Source: Bifidobacterium mizhiense (lineage in GTDB: Bacteria > Actinomycetota > Actinomycetes > Actinomycetales > Bifidobacteriaceae). Taken from it: DNA of 64,000 bases. Of the stretch, positions 1 through 9,733 are shown in pieces (positions within the stretch are counted from its first letter, which is position 1; the number at the start of each line of letters is the position of its first letter). The stretch is taken from NCBI RefSeq assembly GCF_020884755.1, contig NZ_BPWE01000006.1, positions 1 through 64,000 on the forward strand, read 5' to 3'. A program made the position numbers and the translations under genes. The notes under the pieces are model-generated. The model saw nothing but the letters and a program-made list of their open reading frames with translations. It did not search any database and was not told the origin of the DNA.

Positions 1-202
1 AAGGAGGAAACCAACCCACGAAAAACCCCGACACCAATTACACGCTCCCACGAAACCCCACAACAGGGGAAGGCACCGGACTGGCAATCAAAAAGCTATA
101 AGTAGCACAAACACGCTCTTGAGTTCTCAAACCACCACCACACCAACAAGCCATTCAACTTCCTCCCGGAAGAAGAACCGCCGTGTTGAGCAGCAAGAGA
201 TA
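1..202 (-). other. rRNA operon 5' leader (partial), 16S lies outside window
   Basis: Read on the minus strand, this stretch holds TTGAGAACTCAA (119-130) followed by AGAGCGTG. This is the near-palindromic leader/antitermination motif found upstream of 16S and 23S genes in high-GC Gram-positive bacteria. A promoter-like pair sits directly upstream (203-230). No protein reading frame of note is present. I infer that the leftmost bases run into an rRNA gene transcribed leftward. The 16S start itself is not visible, so which rRNA gene follows is not proven; no 16S gene lies on the upstream side, which argues against this being a 16S-23S spacer. Confidence 0.6.
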
Positions 203-230
203 AACTTACCACGAGCCGGCCAAAACGCAA
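203..230 (-). promoter_or_regulatory. Putative rRNA promoter
   Basis: On the minus strand a -35-like TTGCGT (225-230) is separated by 16 bp from a -10-like TAAGTT (203-208). It lies about 75 bp upstream of the TTGAGAACTCAA leader motif, a sensible spacing for an rRNA promoter. The call rests on sequence resemblance only. Confidence 0.45.
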
Positions 231-586
231 CTCGGCCATTCTGTGAGAACCCTTAAAACCAGCAATAACAAGCCCTTAGACGGCGTGTCGTCATATGTCC
301 CTTTCTTACTTTGAACCTCGCGAAGCTGGGACTTCAGCGTACCGTTTCTGCTTCATGCACACATTTTATTCACAAGGTATTGCTTGAGCCACTGCTGGGT
401 CGGCGTGTCAGCATAGTCCTTCTGAATTCCGGTCACGGCCGGCTATATCCGATGCAAAGTTCGCCTTTCGCCCTCGATCGCCAGTCATCCACACCCTACG
501 AATGCGAATGTTGATATAGGTGTATATTCGCGCACCAAGTTGGCCTTCGACTCATTGAGTCTATTAACGGATGGTAAGACGGGTGT
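231..586. other. Gene-free region between rRNA leader and sirtuin gene
   Basis: About 350 bp with no convincing gene. The few short frames have neither a good ribosome site nor a recognisable product. It probably holds upstream activating sequence of the rRNA promoter (minus) and the promoter of the Sir2 gene (plus). An AT-rich patch near 508-530 could contain that -10 element, but I cannot define a clear -35. Confidence 0.4.
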
Positions 587-1342
587 ATGAGCACAACAAT
601 TGCAGTACTGACCGGGGCGGGCATCTCGACTTCCGCAGGCATACCGGACTTCCGCGGGCCTGACGGGGTTTGGACCAAGCATCCTGATCAGATGAGCGTC
701 TATGACCTGGACCTGTTCATGAGCGACCGGAAGCAGCGGGAGTATTCATGGCGGTGGCAAAAGGAATCGCCTGTATGGAAGGCCCAACCGGGAGTGGCCC
801 ACAAGGCACTGGCCAAGCTGGAGCAGGTAGGCATGCTGAACCTACTGGCTACGCAGAACTTCGATGCCCTCCACGAGAAAGCCGGCAACTCCGAGGACGT
901 CATCGTCAACCTTCACGGGACCATCGGCACCTCCCACTGCATGAAATGCGGTCAGGCATACCGTACGGCTGACATCATGGCCAGGCTTGATCAAGAGCCC
1001 GATCCACACTGCCACAAGCCCATGCCCTACCAGGGCAACATGCCTTGCAATGGCATCATCAAGACTGATGTGGTCTACTTCGGTCAGGCCCTTCCCGAGG
1101 GCGCCATGGAGAAGAGCATGAGGCTGGCCAGCCAGGCCGATCAATTCTGGGTGATCGGCTCCACCTTAGAGGTGTATCCGGCGGCCTCGCTGGTGCCAGT
1201 GGCAGCCCAGGCAGGCGTGCCGATCACCATCATGAACATGGGTTCGACCCAGTATGATTCTCTGGCAACCCGACTCATCCACGAACCCATCGAAGAAGCG
1301 CTGCCCAAACTCGTTGACAAGACCATCGCCGGACAGGGATGA
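587..1342 (+). CDS. NAD-dependent protein deacylase, Sir2 family
   Basis: A sirtuin of 251 residues, the usual length of bacterial single-domain members. It removes acyl groups from lysines using NAD+, giving nicotinamide and O-acyl-ADP-ribose. The Rossmann NAD site TGAGISTSAGIPDFRG is at residues 9-24, TQNFD at 89-93, and the catalytic His in NLHGT is His110. The zinc ligands are Cys118, Cys121, Cys142 and Cys154, and the second NAD-contact GST is at 191-193. Cytosolic, with no signal peptide. It stands alone, convergent with ilvA. The ATG at 587 is the natural start because the GAG loop must be near the N-terminus, although the ribosome site before it is weak. The family is sure; the acyl preference is not. 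Confidence 0.93.
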   Translation: MSTTIAVLTGAGISTSAGIPDFRGPDGVWTKHPDQMSVYDLDLFMSDRKQREYSWRWQKESPVWKAQPGVAHKALAKLEQVGMLNLLATQNFDALHEKAGNSEDVIVNLHGTIGTSHCMKCGQAYRTADIMARLDQEPDPHCHKPMPYQGNMPCNGIIKTDVVYFGQALPEGAMEKSMRLASQADQFWVIGSTLEVYPAASLVPVAAQAGVPITIMNMGSTQYDSLATRLIHEPIEEALPKLVDKTIAGQG

Positions 1343-1553
1343 TTCGCAGACTGCTCCGCCTATTTTTCGAAACAGGTTGACACTCTGCAGATTCCTGATG
1401 CCTCCCACTGATGGCTCCCACAGGTTCCTGTGTAAGCCATCAACCAAGTTCAGCAATGGGGATGGCCACTATGGCTATTCGCCCGGTCATGATCCTTGTC
1501 GCGGAAGCTTGGAAGACGGGCACCGGACCCTGGTTTCGATCGGGAAACTAGGC

Positions 1554-2819
1554 TCAGTAGTTCTGATGGACTTGGAAGCCCCGGCTGCGCAAGGTATCCA
1601 GAATCTGGGTGATGTGGTCGGGGCCGTTGGTCTCCACAGTCACCTCCAAGAGCACGCCGTTGTCATAGTGGCCGGAAGATTTGAACTGGTCGTGGTTGAG
1701 CTCGATCACATTGGCACGCAGATCGGCCAGGACCGTGGCCACATTGACCAGCTGGCCGGGAACGTCGGGCAGCTCCACGCCAAACTGCATGATGCGTCCG
1801 CGGGAGATCATCCCCCGCTGGATGACTGCGCCCATGGTGACTGTGTCGATGTTACCGCCCGAGATGATGGGGACAATCACGTGCGGCCCAGGAGCCGACC
1901 GGAAGACATCGGACTGCAGATCCAACTGTCCTAGGGCTGCCAAGGAGACGGCACCGGCTGCCTCGACCACCAGTTTGTGCTTCTCCAGCATGAATAGGAT
2001 CATTTCGGAGATGTCGCTTTCGGTTACCTGGACCAGATCATCCATATAGCGACTGAGCAGAGCATAGTTCAGATCGCCGGGACGTCTGACGGCTACACCC
2101 TCGGCAGCCGTACGCATCTGGTCTGCTGCGACCACATGGCCGGCTGTCAGAGACTCACGCCAGGCCGGAGATCCGACTGGAGTGGCTCCAATGACTCTGA
2201 CCTCAGGCTTAAAGGTCTTTATGGCGAGCGCAACACCAGCGCCCAGCCCACCTCCACCCAGGGGAACCACGATATCGGTGACATCGGGCACATCCTGAAG
2301 AATCTCCATGGCTATGGTTCCCTGACCGCAGACGACCTCATAGTCGTCAAAGGGCGGAACAAAGGTCATGCCACGATCACGTGCCAGCCCCAAGGCGTAG
2401 TCAGAGCTTTCATCGAAGACCTCGCCCTGCAGGACAACCTCGGCACCATAGGCCCGAGTGGCATCGACTTTGAGGGGCGGCGTGATCCGGGGCATGACAA
2501 TGGTGGCCTTCGCGCCACGGCTGCGGGCAGCAAAAGCCACCCCCTGGGCATGATTGCCAGCGGAAGCGGTGACGATCCCGCGATCCAGCTCGTCCTGATT
2601 CAGCGAGGCCACCTTGTTGTAAGCTCCGCGAATCTTGAAGGATCCGGTCAGCTGCAGATTCTCCGGCTTGAGCAGAACACGATGGCCTATCCGAGCACCA
2701 AGGTCATCGGATTCCTCGATAAGGGTGTGGCGGGCCACGCCTTCCAGACGTTGGGCGGCTTTTTGCAGATCAGCGGCGTGATCGGCCTCGAGACAGGCAG
2801 TGATTTTTGAAGTATCCAT
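1554..2819 (-). CDS. ilvA: Threonine dehydratase with C-terminal ACT domain
   Basis: A PLP-dependent fold-type II enzyme of 421 residues that deaminates threonine to 2-oxobutyrate, the first step towards isoleucine. The Schiff-base lysine is Lys62 in GSFKIRGAYNK, the phosphate-binding glycine loop GGGGLGAG is at 188-195, and a single ACT domain follows from about residue 345. That one-ACT layout, about 420 aa, is seen in both the TdcB-like and short IlvA branches, so biosynthetic versus catabolic use is not settled by sequence alone. It stands as a single gene transcribed toward the sirtuin. A GGAG lies immediately before the ATG, rather close for a ribosome site. Confidence 0.93.
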   Translation of the reverse strand: MDTSKITACLEADHAADLQKAAQRLEGVARHTLIEESDDLGARIGHRVLLKPENLQLTGSFKIRGAYNKVASLNQDELDRGIVTASAGNHAQGVAFAARSRGAKATIVMPRITPPLKVDATRAYGAEVVLQGEVFDESSDYALGLARDRGMTFVPPFDDYEVVCGQGTIAMEILQDVPDVTDIVVPLGGGGLGAGVALAIKTFKPEVRVIGATPVGSPAWRESLTAGHVVAADQMRTAAEGVAVRRPGDLNYALLSRYMDDLVQVTESDISEMILFMLEKHKLVVEAAGAVSLAALGQLDLQSDVFRSAPGPHVIVPIISGGNIDTVTMGAVIQRGMISRGRIMQFGVELPDVPGQLVNVATVLADLRANVIELNHDQFKSSGHYDNGVLLEVTVETNGPDHITQILDTLRSRGFQVHQNY

Positions 2820-3034
2820 GCTCCAAGTATGGTCGGCTAGGCCCGACTAATGGGGTCAGCCGTCAACATGGTGGACAACAAAACATACCGAAACCAGAAC
2901 ATGTGAGCAATCGAACGTTTGGGCACCCGAAGACCAGACAGGTATGAGAGCAGACCTTATACAACCGAAAACAACCTGACCAATAGTCAAGCGAACCGCC
3001 AACCACCAGTGAACTTGACGGATTTCACGAGCAG

Positions 3035-3074
3035 TCACCGGTAGTGGCTGGTGGTCACCGGTGATGACTGGCGG
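3035..3074. repeat. Imperfect 20-bp tandem repeat after otsAB
   Basis: Two adjacent 20-bp units, each starting TCACCGGT, agree at 16 of 20 positions. They lie just past the stop codon of the trehalose synthesis gene, between it and ilvA. They may form part of the 3' end structure; there is no obvious terminator T-run. Confidence 0.4.
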
Positions 3075-3083
3075 TCGCCTGCT

Positions 3084-5549
3084 TTACTTGTCGTCTGTGA
3101 GCTGCGCATGCGCCTCGTCAACCACGGTATGGTCATCGCGGAAGTCGTGGGAGACCACAGGCTCATCAGCGTCACGGGCCACGCCGGCACCCAGGTCGGC
3201 CAGCAGCAAAGTGACCGCGGTCGGGTCGTTGACCCGCAGTCGAGCCTTGGTCTGGCCCGGCCCGACCTTGATGGTCCAGCCCTTATCGGGCATGACGGCG
3301 AACATGGTTTCGTCCGTTTCATCGTCGCCCAGAGCCATCATGAAGTCGTAGTCACCGCTGTTGACGAAGGGCAGGATGGCCTGGCCCTTACTGGTGGCCA
3401 CAGGCGTGACCTCAACGACCTTGGAGTTCTCCATGATCATCAGTCCCAGACCGACCACAACGCCACGCAGACGATGGAGCAGATCCTGACGCTCCTGTTC
3501 GGCCACCTGGGCATCGCTCATCCGGTAATGCCAGGCCACTGCATCGGACTTGCTCTCCACGAAGGAGCGGGGGACCCTGGTGGCCGACTCATCCATGATG
3601 GGCCGGATCACCTTCTGCCAGGTATCGGAGTCCGGCAGACCCTGCGCCCGCTGCCACTCGTCCGAGTTGCTGCCAGGCAGGTTGCGGTTCCAGGCGCCAT
3701 GCTCAGCAATCAGCCCCACCGGCAGGTCACCGAACCAATCCTGCATGATCTGATGGCTGCGGCCGGAGACCAGCAGGAAGTCCACATCAGGATTACTCCC
3801 CACCTGGGTCAGCAGGCGGCGGAGGGCTTGGGTGGGCTTGGCCCGCTCAGGACGACGAACCAACGGGGTCAGCGTCCCGTCATAGTCACACAGGACCAGA
3901 CGACGATGGGCGCCGTCCCACTGGCGAACAATGGCATTGTGGTGATCCATACGCAGCCTCCTATCTGTCATGCCCGGAGCGGACACCTGCCGCAGGGAGT
4001 CGAGGAATGAAGTGCACCAGTTGGCTGCAGTGCGCACCTTGAGCCGGGCCTGCATACGGATGTTGCGCCGCTTGGACTCCTCGGGGGTGATCTCCAGGGC
4101 GTTGTGCAGGGCCTCGCAGACCATATCGATGTCGTAGGGGTTGACGATGAAGGCATCCGTCAGCTCGTCGGCGGCCCCGCACATATCCGACAGAACCAGA
4201 GTGCCGTCGCGCCCGTCATGGCAGGCCAGATACTCCTTGGCCACCAGGTTCATCCCGTCGCGCAGGGGGGTGACCAGGGCTACGTCGCCGGCCGTGTAGA
4301 TGCCGCAGACCGGCTTGATGGACAGGGAACGAGTGATGTAGTGGATAGGGGTCCAGGCCAGCAGGGAGTAGCGGCCATTGATCTCGCCCACCAACTGGTC
4401 CACCTGAGCCTTGAGCCGTTGATAGGACTCGACAACCTCGCGCGACGGGGTGGCCAGCAGGTAATAGGTGACATGGCCTACCCACTCGGGGTACTTGTCC
4501 AGCATGCGGCCGAAGGCCTGAAGACGCTCGGGCAGACCCTTGGTGTAGTCCAGACGATCCACCGAAACAATGACCTTGTTGGAGCGACTGCCCACCGAGG
4601 AGGCCGCCTGCTTGGCCAGCGTGGACTCGGGGATGTCCTCCTTCATGTAGTGGCTCCACCAGTTGGCATCCGAAGCGGTGGCTTCGTTGGCCGCCACGCC
4701 CTCGGCAGTCACCGAGGTGCGGTAGCGATGCCGCGGGGACTTGCCGCAGACCTCGTCGATCCCTCGACGCATGGCCCTGGCCAGGCTGGAGTGGGCGGTA
4801 CGCCGGTAGAGGTTGTAATCGATGCCGATGGGGAAGGCGTCGATGGCTGCGCGATGGCCATCAGGCATCTCGACCACACCATCCCGGTTGACCGGCAGCT
4901 CTGGCAGCAGCCTGTGGAGCGAGGCCAGGAAACTGGCGGAGAAGTCCACGGTATGGAAGCCGATCAGGTTGGCGCCCAGGACGCCCTCCAAGATCTCGCG
5001 GCTCCAGGGCAGGGAGCGGAAGATCTCAGCACTGGGGAAGGGCACGTGCAGGAACCAGCCGATGGAGGCATCGGGGTAGCGTTCGCGCAGCATCTTGGGC
5101 AGGAGCATCAGATGGTAGTCCTGGATCCAGATGGTGTCGCCCTTGCGGATGAGCGGCTCCACGACCTGTGCGAAGCGCATATTGACCTTGCGGTACATCT
5201 CCCAGTCCTCCTGGCGGAAGACGGCCTCGTGGGAGAAGTCGTGGAAGAGCGGCCAGAGGGTGTTGTTGGAGAAGCCGGCGTAGTATCCGTTCAACTCCTC
5301 CTTGCTCAGAAAAATAGGGATGCACCGACTCTCCCGGTAGGCCTGTCGGATGCCGGCCAGCTCCTTTTCCGAATACTTCTGCGGATCGATGCCGCTCCAG
5401 CCGATCCAGAGGCTGTCCTTATGGGAACGGTGGTAGGGGCCGATGGCCGTGGCCAGACCCCCTACGTTCTGGTGCAAGGTGTAGGAGCCGTCTTCCTGTG
5501 CCTGCAGTGACATGGGTAAACGATTGGAGACAATGATCAGACGAGACAT
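3084..5549 (-). CDS. otsAB: Fused trehalose-6-phosphate synthase / phosphatase (OtsA-OtsB)
   Basis: A single 821-residue protein joining both steps of trehalose synthesis. The N-terminal part (about 1-480) is a GT20 glycosyltransferase making trehalose-6-P from UDP-glucose and glucose-6-P; it opens with [11 protein letters not shown] and carries the [10 protein letters not shown] block. The C-terminal part (about 540-800) is a HAD phosphatase with the nucleophile motif [11 protein letters not shown] and the late acidic motif [11 protein letters not shown] place the start at the Met of [12 protein letters not shown] because homology begins there; the frame stays open 32 codons further upstream but that segment looks non-coding. 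The next gene upstream on the same strand is a GH13 glucosidase, so the pair could make and break trehalose-like glucosides. Fusions of this kind are known in eukaryotes and some bacteria. Confidence 0.92.
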   Translation of the reverse strand: MSRLIIVSNRLPMSLQAQEDGSYTLHQNVGGLATAIGPYHRSHKDSLWIGWSGIDPQKYSEKELAGIRQAYRESRCIPIFLSKEELNGYYAGFSNNTLWPLFHDFSHEAVFRQEDWEMYRKVNMRFAQVVEPLIRKGDTIWIQDYHLMLLPKMLRERYPDASIGWFLHVPFPSAEIFRSLPWSREILEGVLGANLIGFHTVDFSASFLASLHRLLPELPVNRDGVVEMPDGHRAAIDAFPIGIDYNLYRRTAHSSLARAMRRGIDEVCGKSPRHRYRTSVTAEGVAANEATASDANWWSHYMKEDIPESTLAKQAASSVGSRSNKVIVSVDRLDYTKGLPERLQAFGRMLDKYPEWVGHVTYYLLATPSREVVESYQRLKAQVDQLVGEINGRYSLLAWTPIHYITRSLSIKPVCGIYTAGDVALVTPLRDGMNLVAKEYLACHDGRDGTLVLSDMCGAADELTDAFIVNPYDIDMVCEALHNALEITPEESKRRNIRMQARLKVRTAANWCTSFLDSLRQVSAPGMTDRRLRMDHHNAIVRQWDGAHRRLVLCDYDGTLTPLVRRPERAKPTQALRRLLTQVGSNPDVDFLLVSGRSHQIMQDWFGDLPVGLIAEHGAWNRNLPGSNSDEWQRAQGLPDSDTWQKVIRPIMDESATRVPRSFVESKSDAVAWHYRMSDAQVAEQERQDLLHRLRGVVVGLGLMIMENSKVVEVTPVATSKGQAILPFVNSGDYDFMMALGDDETDETMFAVMPDKGWTIKVGPGQTKARLRVNDPTAVTLLLADLGAGVARDADEPVVSHDFRDDHTVVDEAHAQLTDDK

Positions 5550-5710
5550 GCAACCCGCTTTCTTTTCCCGTCCGTGCCGGAATCGTCGGGATTGACCACG
5601 GCGCGGACCCATCGCCCCTGGACCCGGGGACCCAACCGGTCCCACAGGCCCATCGGGGCATCGCTGACTTCCACTCTAGCCGGGAACGCGTGTTAACGGC
5701 GGGGTTTTCA

Positions 5711-7621
5711 TCAGAGTCGGTAAACGAAACCCTCCCATGGGGAGAGGCGACCGGTCAGCAGGGAGCTGGCAGTTTGCTCGGGCCGGTAGGTGGATATGAG
5801 GATCCGGTCGGGATCCACCGCACCAAGGGCCACGGAGGTGAATCCGGTCTGGTCCAAGCCCAGAAGCGCTGCGGTTTCAGGCGGTAGTGAGGCCGGTCGG
5901 CTGCTCAGATTGACCACAACCAGCAGGCGCTGGCAAGGCAGGGCATCCAGAACGCTGGCTGCCTCGGGTCCCGACTTGGGCTCCGGCGCCTGGTCCAGGG
6001 AGCGGGTGAATGAATAGATCTGATCCGCATCCGGGTCCAGAAGGGTGAAGTCGCCGGCTGCCACGACCGGATTGGTGTGCCGCAGGCGAATCAGCTCACG
6101 GTAGAAGGCCAGGACCGAATCAGGGTCACGCTGCTCGGTTTTGGCGTTGACCTTGTCCCTATTAGCATTGACTGCCAGCCAGGGCTCCTTGGGAGCGTAA
6201 GAGGCCGTGAAACCGGCGAACTTAGTGGAATCCCACTGCATGGGGGTGCGGGCATTGTCGCGGCTCATATAAGCCAGAGCGGCCATCATGGACTCCGGAT
6301 CCTGTTCGTGCGCCTGGTCGACCCGCTGATGGTAGAGGTTGATGGATTCCAGATCCTGGTACTGATCAAGGCTGGTGAAGCCGGCGTTGGTCATGCCCAG
6401 CTCCTCACCCTGATAGATGTAGGGCGTCCCCCTATGCATGTGCAAAAGGAGCCCCAGGGCCTTGGCCGAACGCGAGCGCAGCTCCTCGCTGGAGGTGTCG
6501 CCCCAACGGGAGACGATCCTGGGCTGGTCGTGGTTGTCGAAGTAGAGGCTGGCCCATCCGGCCTTGGCCACGGCCTGCTGCTGCTCGTCCATGACCACCT
6601 TGAGCCGGGAGACCTGGAAGGGGTGGATGTCCCACTTGCTGTCCCCGGTGTCAACCTCGGTCTGAGTGAAGAGGAAGAGCATGTCCAGCTCATGGTTGGC
6701 CGGGTCGGTAATCTGCCCGCTGCGGGCAGGAGTCAGGCTCGGAGCCTCTCCGACTGTTAGGTAGCCCTGCCGACCCTGGAAGACCTCGCTACGCATCTGT
6801 CTGAGGAACTCGTCCAGCCGTGGGCCGTCCACGCAGAAGGGCACCGAGGACGAGTACCCCTCGGGCCCCACAGGACCGTCAGCGATGGCCGATCCGTCCT
6901 CGCCGGGCAAACGGCCCTCGGAGTCGACGGTCTTGGAGATCATGACGATCACATCCATGCGGAACCCGTCGATGCCCCGGTCCATCCACCAGTTCATCAT
7001 GTCGAAGACGGCCTGACGAACCTGGGGGTTCTCCCAGTTGAGGTCGGGCTGCTTCTTGGAAAACAGGTGCAGATAGTATTCGCCGCGTTGCGGATCGTAC
7101 TGCCAGGCAGAGCCTCCGAAGTAGGAGCCCCATTGGTTGGGCTCTGCGCCGGGGGTGCCGGGTTCGTGGCCTGCCTTGGCGGGACGCCACCAGTACCAGT
7201 CGGCATGCGGGTCATCCTTATTGCGGGAGGCCTGGAACCAGGCGTGCTCATCCGAGGTGTGGTTGACCACCAGGTCCATGACCACCTTGATGCCCCGACG
7301 GTGAGCCTGGTCCAGAAGCTCGTCCATATCGTCCATGGTGCCGAAGATGGGGTCGATGTCCTGGTAATCGGCAATGTCATAGCCGTTGTCGTCCTGGGGG
7401 GACTTGTAGACCGGGCTCAGCCAGATCACGTCCACGCCCAGGTCGGCCAGGTAATCCAGCCGTTGGGTGATGCCCGGCAAGTCGCCGTATCCGTCACCGT
7501 TGGTGTCCTGGAAGGATCGTGGATAGATCTGGTAGACCACTGCGTTGGCCCACCAGGGATTGGGGGTGGCTCCGTTGGTCCGTACCCGGTCGGGCAGCTG
7601 CATGCGTTCTTCCTGGGTCAT
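5711..7621 (-). CDS. GH13 alpha-glucosidase (oligo-1,6-glucosidase type)
   Basis: A 636-residue (beta/alpha)8 glycoside hydrolase. GH13 landmarks are in order: VVYQIYPRSF (28-37), DLVVNH (116-121), GFRMDV with nucleophile Asp223, acid/base Glu292 in TVGEAP, and FDNHDQ with transition-state Asp365. The pattern matches bacterial alpha-glucosidases acting on isomaltose, sucrose-like and trehalose-like sugars; which of these is cleaved cannot be read by eye. Cytosolic, no signal peptide. An AGGAGG precedes the first ATG by three bases, and an in-frame ATG six codons later (7603) has AGGAAG at better spacing, so either start is possible. It sits upstream of otsAB on the same strand with about 160 bp between. 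Confidence 0.88.
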   Translation of the reverse strand: MTQEERMQLPDRVRTNGATPNPWWANAVVYQIYPRSFQDTNGDGYGDLPGITQRLDYLADLGVDVIWLSPVYKSPQDDNGYDIADYQDIDPIFGTMDDMDELLDQAHRRGIKVVMDLVVNHTSDEHAWFQASRNKDDPHADWYWWRPAKAGHEPGTPGAEPNQWGSYFGGSAWQYDPQRGEYYLHLFSKKQPDLNWENPQVRQAVFDMMNWWMDRGIDGFRMDVIVMISKTVDSEGRLPGEDGSAIADGPVGPEGYSSSVPFCVDGPRLDEFLRQMRSEVFQGRQGYLTVGEAPSLTPARSGQITDPANHELDMLFLFTQTEVDTGDSKWDIHPFQVSRLKVVMDEQQQAVAKAGWASLYFDNHDQPRIVSRWGDTSSEELRSRSAKALGLLLHMHRGTPYIYQGEELGMTNAGFTSLDQYQDLESINLYHQRVDQAHEQDPESMMAALAYMSRDNARTPMQWDSTKFAGFTASYAPKEPWLAVNANRDKVNAKTEQRDPDSVLAFYRELIRLRHTNPVVAAGDFTLLDPDADQIYSFTRSLDQAPEPKSGPEAASVLDALPCQRLLVVVNLSSRPASLPPETAALLGLDQTGFTSVALGAVDPDRILISTYRPEQTASSLLTGRLSPWEGFVYRL

Positions 7622-7681
7622 GGTCCTCCTGGCCGGACGGGTTCGGACGTCCTTGTGCCACCCTCACTATAAATCACCCAT

Positions 7682-8656
7682 TCACCCCTGGTTGGCCTGC
7701 TCCTCATGATGAACGCGGAAGGCCAGCTCGGCCAGATGGACGCCGTGGGTCAGGAACTCCTGGGTCCGGCAGACGTAGTCATGCTCACGGCCCAAGCGTG
7801 CCAGATAGCCGTTGATGTAGTCCACCTCAGTCGGGCGGCCCTTGGACATGTCCTGGTACATGGAGGGGTAGTGGAGGGGATTGCCCACGCGGCTGACGTA
7901 GTCCACCTCGTCCAGGGTCTCCTGCCGGGTCTGGATCAGCTGCTTGCCGGCCCGCTCGCAGGCATCATAAGCCTCGTCGATCAGCTGGCGGGACATATCC
8001 TTGGCACCCGGGTAGGAGACGAACTGGCCCATGGTGATCTGGTACATGGTGCAGATGGTGTTGACCACCGAGTTGAAGATGATCTTGGCCAGGCAGGTGC
8101 CCTCGAAGTTCTCGGTCAGGATGGGGTTGAGATTGGCGGCCTTGAAGTCCTCGGCCATCCGGCGCTCCAGATCGGTGGTCTCCTCGGTCATGGCGCACAG
8201 ATGCACGGAACCAGCCCCGGACTTGCCGATGAAGTCCACATCGCCAGGCCCATTGAGGACCGTGCCGATCATGGCCGTGCCGCCGTAGATGCGCTCCTTG
8301 GGGAAGTACTTGAGCAGCTTGTCGAAGTGACCCCAGCCGTTCATGGCCGAATAGACCACCTGATGGTCGCGGAAGAGAGGGGCGCAACGCTCCAGAACAG
8401 CCTCCAGCTGCATCTGCTTGAGCATAATGATCCAGACATCGGGGTCGCCCTTGTATTCCTCGGGGGTGTAAATGTTGACGGGCACCAAATGCCGATTCTC
8501 ATGATCGCGGGAGACATAGACGCCTCCCTGGTCATGAACCTTGTCAATATTGGGCATCCAGGTATCCACGAAATCAACCTGCAGGCCGGCCTGCTCCTGC
8601 AGCAGCACGCCCAGACGATAGCCCATGGCTCCGGCACCGATGACCGTATAACGCAT
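7682..8656 (-). CDS. Ketopantoate reductase (ApbA/PanE) family protein
   Basis: A 324-residue NADPH-dependent reductase. The N-terminal Rossmann motif GAGAMG is at residues 7-12, and the C-terminal helical domain carries the family's Lys-Asn block (AKIIFNSVVNTI) and the PTEVDYINGY signature that shapes the active site. Enzymes of this family reduce 2-dehydropantoate to pantoate for coenzyme A, but many members act on other 2-oxoacids. No other pantothenate genes are adjacent, so the substrate is left open. Transcribed alone, divergent from a TSUP permease; the 250-bp gap between them should hold both promoters. Confidence 0.85.
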   Translation of the reverse strand: MRYTVIGAGAMGYRLGVLLQEQAGLQVDFVDTWMPNIDKVHDQGGVYVSRDHENRHLVPVNIYTPEEYKGDPDVWIIMLKQMQLEAVLERCAPLFRDHQVVYSAMNGWGHFDKLLKYFPKERIYGGTAMIGTVLNGPGDVDFIGKSGAGSVHLCAMTEETTDLERRMAEDFKAANLNPILTENFEGTCLAKIIFNSVVNTICTMYQITMGQFVSYPGAKDMSRQLIDEAYDACERAGKQLIQTRQETLDEVDYVSRVGNPLHYPSMYQDMSKGRPTEVDYINGYLARLGREHDYVCRTQEFLTHGVHLAELAFRVHHEEQANQG

Positions 8657-8908
8657 CGAAACACACCCTCTTTGTTCTCTTGACTAGACAACGCACCTCC
8701 GGGGACCGGCCCGGGGGATACCAAGCAGTATGCCGAGGCGGCAGAAGGGAACCAAGGCGACGGTCGCATGGTGGACATAAGGACTGGAATATGCCTGAAT
8801 TCCTGCACCTTGGAGGACTTGGCCGCATACACGGACATCCTGCAATCCCGACGAAAACGTCGACCTAGGCTGGAACCCATGCAGAAAGAACAGAGAGGAG
8901 CAGGAAGG

Positions 8909-9706
8909 ATGGACCGGCGGACCCTGGCCATCCTGATCCTGGTGGGCGTGATCAGCGGATTCCTGTCGGGGATGTTCGGCATCGGCGGCGGATCGATCAT
9001 CGTGCCTGCCCTGGTATGGACCGGACTGCAGCAACGGCAGGCCTCGGCCACCTCGCTGGCTTCCATGATTCCCATGTCGCTGGCCGGTGTGGCCTCCTAC
9101 GCCTTGGGCGGGCATGTAGACTGGCTGGCCGCCCTCCTGCTGGCCGTGGGCACGGTCATTGGGGCGCAGATCGGCACCTGGCTGCTGGATCGGCTTCCAG
9201 AGGTGATCCTCAGATGGCTCTACGTGGGCTTCCTGATGGCAGTCATTGCCCAGCAGCTGCTGTCCACGCCCTCAAGGGAAAGCAGCATCCAGCTGAGCCC
9301 GGCGGTGGCCTTGATCATTCTGCTGGTCGGTGTCCTGATCGGAACCCTGTCAGGGTTGCTGGGCGTAGGCGGCGGAGCCATCGCGGTGCCTGCCCTGGCC
9401 CTGCTGGGCGCCAGCGATCTGATCGCCAGAGGGACCTCCCTGCTGGCCATTCTGCCTAGCTCCTTGTCAGGGACGTTCACCAACCTTCGTCACCACCTGG
9501 TCCACGCCGGTCAGGGGCTGCTTCTGGGCATCGTGGCTGCGCTGACCACACCGGTGGGCACCTGGGCGGCCTCAGGAGTCAGTGCACGAGTGGGCGCCAA
9601 TCTGTTCGCCGCCTACCTCTGCCTGATTGTCCTGCGCTGCATCTGGGCGGCCCTACAGGTCACCCCGGCCTTCCAGCGGTACAGAGCCAATCACAACCAT
9701 CACTGA
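8909..9706 (+). CDS. TSUP (TauE/SafE) family membrane permease
   Basis: A very hydrophobic protein of 265 residues with about eight membrane segments. It shows the internal duplication of the family: the glycine-rich motif GMFGIGGGSIIVPALV near the N-terminus is mirrored by GLLGVGGGAIAVPALA in the second half. Members export or import sulfite, sulfonates or related anions; the substrate here is unknown. I start it at the ATG at 8909, preceded by GAGGAG eight bases upstream and leading straight into the first membrane helix. The frame is open 47 codons further upstream but that part is polar and unlike the family. Its stop codon runs into a 13-A tract. Confidence 0.85.
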   Translation: MDRRTLAILILVGVISGFLSGMFGIGGGSIIVPALVWTGLQQRQASATSLASMIPMSLAGVASYALGGHVDWLAALLLAVGTVIGAQIGTWLLDRLPEVILRWLYVGFLMAVIAQQLLSTPSRESSIQLSPAVALIILLVGVLIGTLSGLLGVGGGAIAVPALALLGASDLIARGTSLLAILPSSLSGTFTNLRHHLVHAGQGLLLGIVAALTTPVGTWAASGVSARVGANLFAAYLCLIVLRCIWAALQVTPAFQRYRANHNHH

Positions 9707-9733
9707 AAAAAAAAAAAACAGGACTCAGCCCTG
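9706..9733 (-). terminator. Rho-independent terminator of tadA
   Basis: On the minus strand a short hairpin (CAGGG, loop CTGAG, TCCTG) overlaps the end of tadA and is followed by a run of T residues. On the plus strand this is a 13-A tract at 9706-9718 beginning at the TSUP stop codon. The stem is short but the T-tract is exceptionally long. Confidence 0.65.

Noticed and set aside
1419-1432. Palindrome CACAGG-TT-CCTGTG as a terminator for the sirtuin gene
   Set aside because: A two-base loop cannot form a hairpin of useful size and no T-run follows.
1254-1934. Plus-strand open frame between the sirtuin and ilvA
   Set aside because: It overlaps the ends of both genes in other frames and shows no domain or ribosome site.
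4104-5510. Plus-strand open frame of 468 codons opposite otsAB
   Set aside because: Shadow frame; otsAB on the other strand has clear enzyme motifs throughout.
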